Source of the DNA: Paenibacillus sophorae
GTDB taxonomy: Bacteria > Bacillota > Bacilli > Paenibacillales > Paenibacillaceae
Length of the DNA: 64,000 nucleotides
Assembly (NCBI RefSeq): GCF_018966525.1
Contig: NZ_CP076607.1
Location: 434,001 to 498,000 of the forward strand
Direction of reading: 5' to 3'
The position numbers were made by a program, and so were the translations under genes. Below the pieces are notes generated by a model. That model had not been told where the DNA came from and made no database searches. It worked only from the letters and a program-made list of their open reading frames with translations. Positions 7,858 to 16,365 of this stretch are shown here, in pieces. The stretch's first letter is position 1, and each line of letters starts with the position of its first letter.

Positions 7858-9270
7858 ATGGCTGCTGACACCGCTGTGAACAAGACGGAAAATGAAAGCC
7901 CCGCCCATGAAAAAATCAGTCTCGTCAAGCTGACCTGGCCGATCTTCCTCGAACTGTTCCTGTTCATGCTGATGGGCACGGTAGACACGTTTATGATCAG
8001 CTCCGTTTCGGACGATGCCGTATCCGGCGTAGGGGCGGCGAACCAGATCATCCAAATCGCGATCCTCGTGCTCAGCGTAGTCGGAAACGGCGCGGCCATC
8101 GTCATCTCCCAGTATCTCGGTTCCAGAAAGCCGCTTGAGGCGGCAGACGTTACCGCAAGCTCCATTACGCTCAGTCTGGGCTTAGGGGTGCTGCTCAGCA
8201 TTATCTTCCTCGTGTTCGGGGGAACTCTGCTGTCCGTCCTTAACATTCAGGGCGATATTTGGGTCTACGGCCGGACGTACATTGTTATTGTCGGCGGTTT
8301 TATTTTTTTCCAGGCACTGATTAACGCCCTTGCGGCCACGATCCGCACCCACGGCTTCACCAAACAGACGATGCTGCTGTCGCTGCTTATGAACATTCTT
8401 CATGTGGTCGGCAACTACATTTTGATCTTCGGCCACTTCGGCTTCCCGGCGCTCGGCGTGCAGGGCGCAGCCATTTCAACCGTGCTCAGCCGCCTGATTT
8501 GCCTGTTCCTGTTCTTCCTGCTGATGTACCGGATCATGGAAGTGCGCATCAAGTGGTCTTCTTATATTCTCCTAAGCAAAAGCTACGTCATGAAAATACT
8601 GAAAATCGGCATCCCTTCCGCTTTCGAGTCGATTATTTACCAGGCATGCCAACTCGTGTTCACGCTGTATATCACCTATTTGGGCGCGGAAGCTTTGGCG
8701 ACCCGCCAATATGCGCTTAATATTTCGAGCTATGTATACCTGTTCAGCATGGCGGTAGCTATGGGCACCTCCATTATCGTCGGGCACCTTGTAGGGGCGC
8801 GTAGGCCGCAGGAGGCTTACAAGAGAGTGTTCCAAAGCGTCAAATGGGCGCTGCTCGCCACCGTACTCATTGACGCGGTTGCCATCGCCTTCCGCATCCC
8901 GCTCTTCGGGCTGTTCACGGACAACGAGAACATCATTCTGATGGGGGCTCAGGTGATGCTGCTCAGCTTCCTGCTGGAGACGGGGCGGACCACCAACCTG
9001 ATCATCATCAATTCCCTGCGGGCATCGGGGGACGCCCATTTTCCGGTATACATGGGGCTGATCTCCATGGTAATCATGAGTCTGCCCTTAGCCTATGTGC
9101 TCGTCTTCCAGCTTCATCTTGGCCTAGCCGGAGTCTGGCTGGCAAATGCGGCCGACGAGTGGCTGCGGGCGGTCATTATGTATTTCCGCTGGCGCAGCCG
9201 GGCCTGGGAGAAGCATGCCCTTGTTGAGCATGAGCCTGCCGAAGGAGAAACGAAACCGGCAATGGGATGA
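7858..9270 (+). CDS. MATE-family multidrug/organic cation exporter
   Basis: A 470-residue integral membrane protein with about 12 helices and the two-lobe MATE pattern: ISLVKLTWPIFLELFLFMLMGTVDTFMIS near the N-terminus and repeated A/G-rich helices (GAANQIIQIA; later RQYALNISSYVYL). Family members export drugs or metabolites using Na+ or H+ gradients. ATG 7858 is preceded by AGAAGGTGA; an upstream in-frame start at 7810 has no ribosome site. The C-terminus is charged and cytosolic. The gene is divergent from hxlAB and followed by several hairpins. Confidence 0.88.
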   Translation: MAADTAVNKTENESPAHEKISLVKLTWPIFLELFLFMLMGTVDTFMISSVSDDAVSGVGAANQIIQIAILVLSVVGNGAAIVISQYLGSRKPLEAADVTASSITLSLGLGVLLSIIFLVFGGTLLSVLNIQGDIWVYGRTYIVIVGGFIFFQALINALAATIRTHGFTKQTMLLSLLMNILHVVGNYILIFGHFGFPALGVQGAAISTVLSRLICLFLFFLLMYRIMEVRIKWSSYILLSKSYVMKILKIGIPSAFESIIYQACQLVFTLYITYLGAEALATRQYALNISSYVYLFSMAVAMGTSIIVGHLVGARRPQEAYKRVFQSVKWALLATVLIDAVAIAFRIPLFGLFTDNENIILMGAQVMLLSFLLETGRTTNLIIINSLRASGDAHFPVYMGLISMVIMSLPLAYVLVFQLHLGLAGVWLANAADEWLRAVIMYFRWRSRAWEKHALVEHEPAEGETKPAMG

Positions 9271-9303
9271 TAATCTTGCGCGGTTCTCGTATCGAGCAGG
9301 TTT

Positions 9304-9352
9304 AGCGGCTGGGAAGCCGCTTAATTGGGAGGGCAAGCAGCCCTCTTAGCCT
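9304..9352 (+). terminator. Tandem hairpins after the MATE gene
   Basis: GCGGCT/AGCCGC at 9305-9320 and GAGGGC/GCCCTC at 9329-9345 with a short T run. These plausibly end the MATE transcript, with a stronger hairpin close behind. Confidence 0.45.
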
Positions 9353-9366
9353 AATAGTGAATGCGC

Positions 9367-9396
9367 AAAAGCCGGTGCCTATGGCACCGGCTTCCT
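9367..9396. terminator. Bidirectional terminator between convergent genes
   Basis: AAGCCGGTGCC at 9369-9379 pairs with GGCACCGGCTT at 9382-9392 around a two- to four-base loop, with A run on the left and T-rich sequence on the right. It can serve the MATE gene and the convergent 92-residue gene. Confidence 0.75.
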
Positions 9397-9432
9397 TGGC
9401 GTTGGCAAGAAACCCTGATCGGCTGCAGGAAA

Positions 9433-9711
9433 TTAATCCAAATAACCAGCCAGTCCCTTATCCATCAAATAGTCCATCTCCGCATCCAAAATACCCTCCA
9501 CCGTCAGCTCGTCCAGCTTCACATCGCGGCGGCTGAGCACGTAGTCGACCAGATCATCGCTGTCGATATCAACTTCACCCTTGACGTTAGCCTTGGCGCT
9601 GTTAATAAAGGTCTGCTCATGCTTCAGGATAAGGGCGATTGCCTTCGGATCGGCCTTCGTTTTACCTGCGATAAATCGAATCAATTCCTGCTCGTTTATA
9701 TTCTCGTTCAT
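9433..9711 (-). CDS. Small acidic hypothetical protein
   Basis: 92 residues, soluble and rich in Asp/Glu, with no signal peptide or membrane helix. The N-terminal half (NEQELIRFIAGKTKADPKAIALILKHE) looks like a small helical module. The C-terminal half alternates VDIDSDDLVDYVLSRRDVKLDEL and an acidic helix. The coding look and an isolated promoter-side gap suggest a real gene, but I do not recognise a family. Confidence 0.6.
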   Translation of the reverse strand: MNENINEQELIRFIAGKTKADPKAIALILKHEQTFINSAKANVKGEVDIDSDDLVDYVLSRRDVKLDELTVEGILDAEMDYLMDKGLAGYLD

Positions 9712-10121
9712 AAATGTTCATCCTCCCGCTTGGACCTGCAAACCCATTGTAGCATAAGTCCGCCGGTTGCACGCATCCAAAAGAGCGGAGTATTCCACGA
9801 ACTTCCATCACCGAATGTACTGGCGATATTTGGGTATATCAAGCTGCTATTTCTGCCTCAGGCATAGGATCATTAATGTAAGGTAAGCGAGATCTGCAAG
9901 TAAAAATAGTATCAACGATTCATCAGACATATCCTTTAATAGGACCCACATTTTCTCACCTTCACAAATGACATAATTTTCTTCCTTGTGGCAAATTATA
10001 CCTCAAAAATCAGGTAGTGATAAAGCTTTTTTTCAAAATAAAGTAAAAAAAGACTAAGACCGCCTCACAGCAACGAGAAGCTTCAATCTATTCATTCGTT
10101 ATATAAAGTCCATCATGCGTA
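9712..10121. other. 410-base gene-free stretch
   Basis: AT-rich towards its right side. No tRNA, riboswitch, hairpin terminator or convincing short gene was recognised. It ends at the remnant of a GGDEF gene. Confidence 0.4.
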
Positions 10122-10370
10122 TCAGGAGACCGAGGAATGGCCGCCCACAGTCACTTTATTCTTGCCGTTTGTCTTCGATATGTATAAGGCTTCGTCCGCT
10201 TGACGGTAGAGCTGTTCAAAAGGCGTGTCCGGGTCTTCCGTATAAATCATCCCGATGCGGACTGTAAGATGGATGCTGCGCCCGCCTTCCAGCATGAGGG
10301 TGTGCCCAACCACGGCTCTGCGGATGGCCTCCGCCTTAATGATGCATACGGGCATTTGGCCGGCGATCAA
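10122..10370 (-). pseudogene. C-terminal fragment of a GGDEF diguanylate cyclase
   Basis: The 82-codon frame contains the second half of a GGDEF domain: KAEAIRRAV, then SIHLTVRIGM, FEQLYRQADEALYISK and NGKNKVTV. The first half with the active-site GGDEF motif is missing in this orientation. The matching first half appears on the opposite strand from about 10336. The frame stays open upstream to a stop near 10553 but that part does not look like a sensor domain. No functional cyclase is encoded. Confidence 0.7.
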
Positions 10371-10420
10371 GCGCTGGTATCGTTTTCCCGGAAAATTCGG
10401 AAGTTCTACCGCGTTCTGCT
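10336..10420 (+). pseudogene. Inverted N-terminal fragment of the same GGDEF domain
   Basis: The plus strand encodes NDAYGHLAGDQALVSFSRKI, the classic start of a GGDEF domain (IND-YGH--GD--L). It abuts, head to head, the C-terminal half on the minus strand. The RxGGDEF core is absent. A local inversion plus deletion in one ancestral gene is the simplest reading. Confidence 0.45.
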
Positions 10421-10635
10421 TATCCCGTTTGTAGTAAGGGAGCGGCTTGGCAGGTGGCAGTTTTTTCTGATATGGGTCGTGCTTTGGCTCGTATTCCGCC
10501 CATTCGTGCTGCTGTTCCTGCTCCTGTACGTACTGGCGTACTGGCTGAGCAAGCTGCTAGTCAAGGTGCAGGTGTTCGGCTGGAGATCGCTGTTCCGCAA
10601 AATATAAACGCGCAGCTTATACTTCCTTATACTTC
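10421..10635. other. Degenerate sequence between GGDEF remnant and rpmE2
   Basis: Overlapping open frames on both strands, one strongly hydrophobic on plus and one Gln/Lys/Pro-rich on minus (QYVQEQEQQHEW). Neither has a ribosome site nor a recognised family. Probably decayed sequence. Confidence 0.3.
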
Positions 10636-10689
10636 AAAAAGGGGACCGTTCGCAGAAGGCAGAAGCCTTGGTACGAATGGTCCCTTTGG
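10636..10689 (-). terminator. Intrinsic terminator of rpmE2
   Basis: AAAGGGACC...TTCG arms at 10636-10652 and 10673-10687 pair, with an inner AAGGC/GCCTT stem; on the minus strand the stem is followed by TTTTT. Confidence 0.75.
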
Positions 10690-10697
10690 GCGGAATA

Positions 10698-10946
10698 TTA
10701 TTTCTTATAATTCAGACGTTGGTTAAACCGGTCGATACGGCCGCCGGTGTCGATGTTCTTCTGTCTCCCTGTATAAAAGGGATGGGAAGCGGAGCTGGAG
10801 TCGACCCGGATCACCGGATACGTATTGCCGTCCTCCCATTCCATTGTCTCGTTCGAAGACTTGGTAGAAGCGCTCAGGAACTTAAAGTCCGCGCTCGCGT
10901 CATAGAAGATGACCGGCTGGTATTTCGGATGAATGCCTTCTCTCAT
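10698..10946 (-). CDS. rpmE2: Ribosomal protein bL31 type B (zinc-independent)
   Basis: An 82-residue L31 paralogue without the CxxC zinc-binding cysteines, the form that replaces zinc-binding L31 when zinc is scarce. Recognisable stretches: REGIHPKYQPVIFYDAS at the start, NETMEWEDGNTYPVI in the middle and SHPFYTGRQK near the C-terminus. Two adjacent ATGs (10949 and 10946) follow AGAGGG; 10946 gives better spacing and matches the usual N-terminus. Type B L31 genes are usually Zur-regulated; no clear Zur box was seen, only a TTTACCC/GGGTAAA dyad upstream. Confidence 0.95.
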   Translation of the reverse strand: MREGIHPKYQPVIFYDASADFKFLSASTKSSNETMEWEDGNTYPVIRVDSSSASHPFYTGRQKNIDTGGRIDRFNQRLNYKK

Positions 10947-10988
10947 CATTAATCCCTCTTTCTGCATTTATTGAACATCTTGTTATAA

Positions 10989-11009
10989 TTTACCCTTCTT
11001 TCGGGTAAA
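10989..11009. promoter_or_regulatory. Dyad upstream of rpmE2
   Basis: TTTACCC (10989-10995) and GGGTAAA (11003-11009) form a seven-base inverted repeat 45 to 60 bases before the rpmE2 start. It could be an operator or a weak terminator of the upstream GNAT gene. It does not match the Bacillus Zur consensus. Confidence 0.3.
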
Positions 11010-11063
11010 GATTTCACCAGAATGAACATTTTATTTTAAAACTTGCGTAAACCGCTTATTGCC

Positions 11064-11960
11064 TTACGATGGAGCGGCGTCCGTCAATGCCAGCTCCATA
11101 TATAGCAGCTCATGGGCAGGAACAAGACCGGCCCGCTCCAGAGGAGCGGTAAAGAAGGTATCGGCTGCCGGAATATGAACGGCTCTTACCCCAGCGTCCT
11201 CCGGGATGCCGGCGAGCAGCCGGGATAGCAGCGTCTCCGCAATCGTCTCCGCGTCCAAGCAGCCGCCAACAACACCGCAAGGATAAATCAGCAGCACGGA
11301 CAATTGGCCGTTCCCGGAATAGATCCGCCGGAATGAAATATACCCGGCCGTCTGCCCTTCCCGCTCGGCAATCAGGCAGCGTCCGCCCTTCAGGCTCAGC
11401 CAGTGGGTCTGCCACGGCCCGCGGTGGCGATAGAAGGGAAGGGCTGCCGCCTCGGCCACATCGATCTCCCGAACCTCAATCGCGGAAGCCTCAAAAGGGC
11501 CGTCCCCTGGCGGCTTTGTTCCTGGGAGACGCTCATAAAACCGCGTCATTCCCTTATCCACGTAGCCGCAGCGCTTATAAAGCGCAATGGCCGGCGTGTT
11601 CTGCACGAACACCTCCAGTGTCGCCAGATCGACGCCCTCCTCCCGGTAGCGCCGGATGCTCTCCTCCAGCAGCAGCCGTCCGCCTCCCTGGCCCCGGTAA
11701 GAGGCGGCGACGGCGGTGCCGCCGTTCCAGGCAACTTTGCACCCGTTCACCATCCGTATGCCGTTTAGGGTCAAGCCGAGCGGCCGCTCCCCGTCAAAGA
11801 GCACAATCGACTGTTCAGGCAGAATATCCTCATTGTGCATCCGGGAGATAAATGCCGATTCTTTCATGGACAAATCTACGTAATAGCCCTCAAATCCCGT
11901 ATTCCATGCTTCCAGAACCGTCTTCAGCGATACTTCGCTCAGTGGTTTGATCATCGCCAT
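11064..11960 (-). CDS. GNAT-family N-acetyltransferase with C-terminal extension
   Basis: 298 residues. The N-terminal half is a typical GNAT domain with the acetyl-CoA loop YRGQGGGRLLLEE near residue 90 and the C-terminal motif ALYKRCGYVDKGMTRFYERL near 140. The second half (about 165-298) looks like a second, degenerate GNAT-like lobe, as in tandem-GNAT proteins. ATG 11960 has GGAGGAG six bases upstream; the ATG at 12002 would overlap the K+ channel gene. Acceptor substrate unknown. It starts about 40 bases after the stop of the upstream K+ channel gene, so it may be read with that operon. Confidence 0.82.
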   Translation of the reverse strand: MAMIKPLSEVSLKTVLEAWNTGFEGYYVDLSMKESAFISRMHNEDILPEQSIVLFDGERPLGLTLNGIRMVNGCKVAWNGGTAVAASYRGQGGGRLLLEESIRRYREEGVDLATLEVFVQNTPAIALYKRCGYVDKGMTRFYERLPGTKPPGDGPFEASAIEVREIDVAEAAALPFYRHRGPWQTHWLSLKGGRCLIAEREGQTAGYISFRRIYSGNGQLSVLLIYPCGVVGGCLDAETIAETLLSRLLAGIPEDAGVRAVHIPAADTFFTAPLERAGLVPAHELLYMELALTDAAPS

Positions 11961-11998
11961 AGTACTCTCCTCCACAGCAGCGATATCCTTGCTGTCCA

Positions 11999-13054
11999 TC
12001 ACCTTTTGCCTGCGATCTTCCGGTAGGTTGCCTCATCGGAGACGATATACAGCCTTGCCTCCGCCGGGATAGGATCATCCAGCTTGCGGTTGATGCCCAG
12101 ATCGTGCCGGTCGGCGATTAGAGTTGCGCCTTGTTGCAGCAGGCCCTGAAACGCATCCCCGTAGGTCTTCCATGACCGGTCGACCGGCACCTCATAAATA
12201 TCGTCGCCATGCGAGCGGCTGATGAGCTGCGCGATTACCTCGGGATTCCCCTCCTGCAGCGCGGCTCTTACCGCCAGCCGGGAAACGGCATCATGCGACA
12301 GCACGAACTCGTTGACCTGAACATGCCGGAAATTCTGCACATTCTTCTCCTGCATGATTTCCACCGTTGTATGTACATTCGGCGCAATGCGCTCGATGCT
12401 TGAGGCGATCAGCAGCGATTTGCCGTCCACCAGCGCGGTCTCGTCGATCCGTACATCTCCGAATATAATGGCCGCCCTCGCCTTGGGGAGGCCCGCCTTC
12501 ACCAGAATTTCGTCGGAGGAAGGATCGCCGCTGATGAAATGAACCTGATTCATCTGCTCCAGCGGATGCTGGGCCGATTCGTCGATAATGACAATCTGGC
12601 CGTCCGGCGTATAGCTGAGAATTTCGCCTACCGCCGCCTGCGCTTTTTTACTCCAGTTGATGAGAATGACATGATTCGCTCCCAAAAATGACAACTTGCC
12701 CGCCCTCCTCTGCCTTCCGATTTCCGCGATAGAATCGATAACCTTTCCGATGACCAAGCTGAGCAGCCCGATACCGAAAATGTATAGAAAAATCGTAAAT
12801 ATTTTGCCGATGGCGGTCTTCGCGAAAAAGTCGCCGTATCCGACCGTTGCCATCGTCGTCATGACCCAATAGAACGAATTGAACCAACTGCCGAACGTAT
12901 CCGGTTCAAGCACATAGGCGACCGTCGCGCTGAACACGACAAACAAGAGAATACTGAGGCCAATCGTTCTTTTCTTAATTTGGGTCATGATCGTGGACAG
13001 CTTTAACAAAAAGTGAATGGCAGTCGCCCCCTCGCGCTTTGCAAAAGCCCGCAT
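11999..13054 (-). CDS. Two-helix potassium channel with RCK (TrkA-N) domain
   Basis: 351 residues. A membrane helix (about 31-48), a pore loop with the selectivity filter TVGYGD at 70-75, a second helix (about 84-105), then a cytosolic RCK domain starting LGANHVILINWS with a Rossmann-like pattern and a TrkA-C-like end. Same layout as MthK and Bacillus YugO channels. A shorter start at 12988 (MTQIKKRT) is possible. Last gene of an operon with a DUF350 protein and an ATP-grasp ligase, a linkage also seen in other bacteria. Confidence 0.88.
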   Translation of the reverse strand: MRAFAKREGATAIHFLLKLSTIMTQIKKRTIGLSILLFVVFSATVAYVLEPDTFGSWFNSFYWVMTTMATVGYGDFFAKTAIGKIFTIFLYIFGIGLLSLVIGKVIDSIAEIGRQRRAGKLSFLGANHVILINWSKKAQAAVGEILSYTPDGQIVIIDESAQHPLEQMNQVHFISGDPSSDEILVKAGLPKARAAIIFGDVRIDETALVDGKSLLIASSIERIAPNVHTTVEIMQEKNVQNFRHVQVNEFVLSHDAVSRLAVRAALQEGNPEVIAQLISRSHGDDIYEVPVDRSWKTYGDAFQGLLQQGATLIADRHDLGINRKLDDPIPAEARLYIVSDEATYRKIAGKR

Positions 13055-13106
13055 AGCTGCCCACCGCTTGACGGCTTTAAGGACAGCCCTGCGGGCCTAC
13101 AAATGG

Positions 13107-13508
13107 TTAAATAATCAGACTGCTGACCGCGAACGCGGTTCCGACAAAGACCAAGCATAGCAGCGTTCCCACCGCGACATTGCCTTGCTTCAGATGGTCG
13201 GAGATTTTAAAGCCGATCGTGACCATCTCGAAAATCCAGTAAGACGCCACCAGACAGACATAGCCGACCGCGAACCAGATTGCCATAAACCAGATCGACG
13301 AGTTCGTATAGGCCGCCACTCCCAGAATAATAGCCGTCGCCAGAAATTTACCGCCAAGCGCCAATCCTACGGCCACATTGCCGTTCTTCAGCTCTTCCAT
13401 ATCCTTGAACGGAGTCATCCAGCTAAAGATCAGCATGCCCAGCAGTTGAAGCACGATAATGAAAATTACACTAACCAGAATATTGACAACGACCGTCAAT
13501 TCGCCCAC
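13107..13508 (-). CDS. DUF350 membrane protein
   Basis: 133 residues with four membrane helices arranged as two repeats, each carrying the shared motif NGNVAVG / QGNVAVG after a short loop. This duplication is characteristic of DUF350 (YjfL of E. coli). Biochemical function unknown. It overlaps the upstream lipoprotein by 13 bases, so the two are co-translated. Confidence 0.82.
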   Translation of the reverse strand: MGELTVVVNILVSVIFIIVLQLLGMLIFSWMTPFKDMEELKNGNVAVGLALGGKFLATAIILGVAAYTNSSIWFMAIWFAVGYVCLVASYWIFEMVTIGFKISDHLKQGNVAVGTLLCLVFVGTAFAVSSLII

Positions 13509-14173
13509 CCCCGAAATTTTGCATACGCCAAATCATAATCCGCAAAATCATGAACCTCTTCCAGCACAACCGACACCGTCTTCTTCTTCGCCATCGCGGT
13601 GTAGCGCTTGTCGTCGATCGGCTGCTTGATCCGGTTGCCCGAAGGCAGCTCCACTACGGCAAAGTTTCTTGTCTTGTCTTTGTATTTTGTCTTATAGACG
13701 CCGATCAGGTCAACGTCCGTCGTAACCGACACCTTCAGGTTCTTCAGATCCGCTGTGGCCGATTTCAAATCTTTGTAGGACTTGATCGTGGACCAGGAAG
13801 ACAGGCGGACCTGGTTCTTCTGATCGGCATCCGTCGTGATTTCGGCGTCCATATACTGGAGCGTATAGACTTTGTCCCCTGTCGCGTAATTGCCGTCATT
13901 GGGAAGCATTTCGTTATTGGGCAGGATGGTCATATCGCTGCCGATCAGGTCACCCACCGTACCCTCTACCACCCGGTAATCCCACGGCACCCGCGCTACG
14001 TCGCTGGTCGATGCCGCTCCGGAATCCGTAGAGAATACGCTGTCCGGATTGCTGGAGCAGCCAGCCAGAGCCAGCACCATCGCGATCAGCAGCAGGGAAA
14101 CAAAGCGCAGCGGCAGCCCTCCGCGAAATCCTCTGTGGCGCGTTCCCGGCTTGTTATCTAAATTCTCGCGCAA
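13496..14173 (-). CDS. Lipoprotein (probably DUF4247 family)
   Basis: 225 residues. After an Arg-rich start a hydrophobic stretch ends in the lipobox LALAGC (Cys near 39), predicting a lipid-anchored protein facing outside. The mature part is beta-rich and charged, without a known catalytic motif. TTG 14173 has GGGAGTGAGA upstream and overlaps the end of the ligase gene. The DUF4247 assignment rests on size and neighbourhood (DUF350, ligase) and is tentative. Confidence 0.6.
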   Translation of the reverse strand: MRENLDNKPGTRHRGFRGGLPLRFVSLLLIAMVLALAGCSSNPDSVFSTDSGAASTSDVARVPWDYRVVEGTVGDLIGSDMTILPNNEMLPNDGNYATGDKVYTLQYMDAEITTDADQKNQVRLSSWSTIKSYKDLKSATADLKNLKVSVTTDVDLIGVYKTKYKDKTRNFAVVELPSGNRIKQPIDDKRYTAMAKKKTVSVVLEEVHDFADYDLAYAKFRGWAN

Positions 14174-14174
14174 A

Positions 14175-15371
14175 TTATCTCACTCCCATTGCAATAAAAT
14201 GGCTCGTATTTCCGGTAATGGGGCCTCCGCCCCGGCCCAGCAGTCCGCAAGGCTGTCCGTTGATCATGAACATACCGGTCAGCAGGTGAAGCTCGCCCGC
14301 TGAAGTCTGAATCCGGGACAGCTCCGCTCTCTTCTGGTATACGGAAGGAAACAGCACGCTGCTGTCGAATCCGTCCTTATCCTCGAGCTCAAGGCTTCCG
14401 GTCTCGTCATACATGCGCACCGAACCGCCCTCGCGCCCGAACATCGACTTGGACACGAAGTCCCCCGAGAATACAGGCTTGTTGTATGTAGGCAGGACGT
14501 ATTTGGCGATCGCATCCCGCTCTTCCCCGCTGAACAAAAAGCCCAGCTCATACATTCCCCAGACCGCGGCGATCAATCCTTTGGATTGAAGCAAAATGCT
14601 ATGGGGCGGGTTGAACAGCGTCAGGCTGCCGGTCTCCACCGCATAAGCCAAGGCCTCGCCGCCCTCATCTACCGCCATCCATTCTTTCGGGTAAAGGGCG
14701 AACATCCGATTAATAACGCGCCCCTGCCCGTCTTTGACCGTTCCTTCGTCAATTGTTAGCTCCAGACAGTCGACGCATTGTATATTTAGGCCGCTGTGCC
14801 TTATCAGCGCTTCGATTGTGCCGGAATCCTCCAGATGGCTTCCGTAGGCCACGCAGGCCGCGGTATCCGGCCGCTCCTCGCCCCAGGCTGCGGCTATAAG
14901 CTCCGGCATCCTGCTATTCACCGTCGGAACGTCCGCCTTCTGGCATGCCCACGGCGTCGCGATCGACGCCTCCACATAACCGGTCGGTGTATCGGCGTTC
15001 AGCTCCAGCAGCTTGATGCTGCCGTCCCCGCCCACGGCGAAGTCGAACCTCGCGTACCGGCTAATAAGCCCGGGCGTCGGAAGCGGCGAGGTATCCAGCA
15101 TCTCCCACAGCACCTCCGGGATGCCCAGCAGGGCGTATAGATCATGTCTCCCGTGGATATAGCGCGCCGCTTTATCGAGAATCGCCCACAGCCGGGCGGA
15201 AGCCTCCTCAAGTTCCCGGTATGTGCTCTCCTGCATAACGGCGACTCCATCCAGCCAATATTCCTCGTCCTCCAGATCGGCCCAGGTAAAGCCCAGGCGG
15301 CTCAGCTCCTCCACCTTGGAGGCCCGGTCTTCGCCGGAATGCTCCAGCCACTGGAATACGGCCCCCGTCAT
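14175..15371 (-). CDS. Glutathionylspermidine synthase-like ATP-grasp amide ligase
   Basis: 398 residues matching the C-terminal synthetase domain of glutathionylspermidine synthase: RYDF-like RYARFDFAVGGDGSIKLLELNADTP, the substrate/ATP-site signature (here split by small changes), a long middle region, LQSKGLIAAVWGMYE, and a C-terminal FVSKSMFGREGG. E. coli YjfC and YgiC belong here; they are predicted to make amide bonds between peptides and amines. The amidase domain of bifunctional Gss is absent. ATG overlaps the preceding stop by four bases (ATGA). Confidence 0.82.
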   Translation of the reverse strand: MTGAVFQWLEHSGEDRASKVEELSRLGFTWADLEDEEYWLDGVAVMQESTYRELEEASARLWAILDKAARYIHGRHDLYALLGIPEVLWEMLDTSPLPTPGLISRYARFDFAVGGDGSIKLLELNADTPTGYVEASIATPWACQKADVPTVNSRMPELIAAAWGEERPDTAACVAYGSHLEDSGTIEALIRHSGLNIQCVDCLELTIDEGTVKDGQGRVINRMFALYPKEWMAVDEGGEALAYAVETGSLTLFNPPHSILLQSKGLIAAVWGMYELGFLFSGEERDAIAKYVLPTYNKPVFSGDFVSKSMFGREGGSVRMYDETGSLELEDKDGFDSSVLFPSVYQKRAELSRIQTSAGELHLLTGMFMINGQPCGLLGRGGGPITGNTSHFIAMGVR

Positions 15372-16090
15372 CCGCCGAACCCGCTGCCGCTGCTCTTGCC
15401 CGAGCTGGACCGGGAGCCCCCGCCGAGGCTCGATTTCGAGCTTGATCTTGAGCTCGACGATGAACTGGATGAGCTCAGGCCGCTAGATGTTCCGCCGATG
15501 CCGCCTGCCTTGGAAGACGTCGACCGTCTCGTAATGGTCCCCGTCGTGGAGGTCGAGGTCTTCGGCTTCACAACGGATCCAGTCACCGGTTTGTTCTGGA
15601 ACTTGGTGCTGTCATAAGTGCGCGGTTTATAGACCGTCCGTGTGCCCCCATAATAGGTCGGACGGTGATCATACCATCTGCTCGGCGAATAGCTGGAGCC
15701 CATATTGAACAGCATGTGATACAGCAGCAGATCGTCCCAGCCGAAGCCGGAGTTATAGCCGCCGTAGTTGTTAATGACCGTTGTCCCGTTCGATGTGGCG
15801 ACGCCCGGCGCAGCGGTTGGCTGAGCCGCTTCACCCGTCTCTTCGGGATATGGGATGTTCCAGTCGACATTTTTGTCAAAATAGGCTTTAACCTCTTCCG
15901 TAGACCAGGACACGAGCGTCGGCTCGTCAGCCGATGAGCTGCCGCTTGCCGCCGTGGAGCCAGGAACAAACAGCGCATTAGCCAGCAGGGCGATACCTAG
16001 CGAAGTCGACAGCACGCGGGCCGGTTTGCCGCTCAGGTCAACCCCTTTTCCCTCCAGCGATTTATTTTCAGTTTCTTCTTCTCTACCCAA
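15368..16090 (-). CDS. Ser/Gly-rich exported or membrane-anchored protein
   Basis: 240 residues. One hydrophobic segment at about 27-48 follows a charged N-terminus and ends with a possible signal-peptidase site (STAAS). The middle has a Gly/Tyr-rich stretch and YSPSRWYDHRPTYYGG. The last 45 residues are a low-complexity Ser/Gly tail. Its position before the ligase resembles that of YjfM-like proteins, but homology cannot be shown here. TTG 16090 has GGGAGG eight bases upstream. Confidence 0.65.
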   Translation of the reverse strand: MGREEETENKSLEGKGVDLSGKPARVLSTSLGIALLANALFVPGSTAASGSSSADEPTLVSWSTEEVKAYFDKNVDWNIPYPEETGEAAQPTAAPGVATSNGTTVINNYGGYNSGFGWDDLLLYHMLFNMGSSYSPSRWYDHRPTYYGGTRTVYKPRTYDSTKFQNKPVTGSVVKPKTSTSTTGTITRRSTSSKAGGIGGTSSGLSSSSSSSSSRSSSKSSLGGGSRSSSGKSSGSGFGG

Positions 16091-16122
16091 AGCGGGTGCC
16101 TCCCTTGATTATAATCTTAGCC

Positions 16123-16365
16123 TCATTCGGTACGCATCGGAACGAGCAGCAGCTCAAGCTTGCCTTCGTCCACATTCAGCCTGCCTTCCACCGTTTCAAA
16201 TTCGCGGCCTCCGACTACCAAATAGTTGACATGCTCCAGCGCAGCGACCATATTAGCGCTCCATACACGCTCCTCGATCGCATTAAGCGCGCCATCCGGC
16301 ATTTTTTCATATAAAATAACGCTCATTCCATTTTCCAAGAGAATATCATTCCCCTCATGATTCAT
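16123..16365 (-). CDS. Small hypothetical protein, first gene of the ligase operon
   Basis: 80 residues, soluble and acidic, no membrane helix. It contains VNYLVVGGREFETVEGRL and looks like one small beta-sheet domain. AAAGG lies five bases before the ATG. Tight spacing to the next gene indicates co-transcription. No family recognised. Confidence 0.6.
   Translation of the reverse strand: MNHEGNDILLENGMSVILYEKMPDGALNAIEERVWSANMVAALEHVNYLVVGGREFETVEGRLNVDEGKLELLLVPMRTE

Noticed and set aside
10200..10607. 135-codon plus frame with a hydrophobic end, possible membrane protein
   Set aside because: Its left part is antisense to the GGDEF remnant and only the short NDAYGH stretch is meaningful; the hydrophobic part has no start of its own.
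10454..10726. 90-codon frame on plus across the rpmE2 terminator
   Set aside because: It runs through a strong terminator and the sense rpmE2 gene; no ribosome site.
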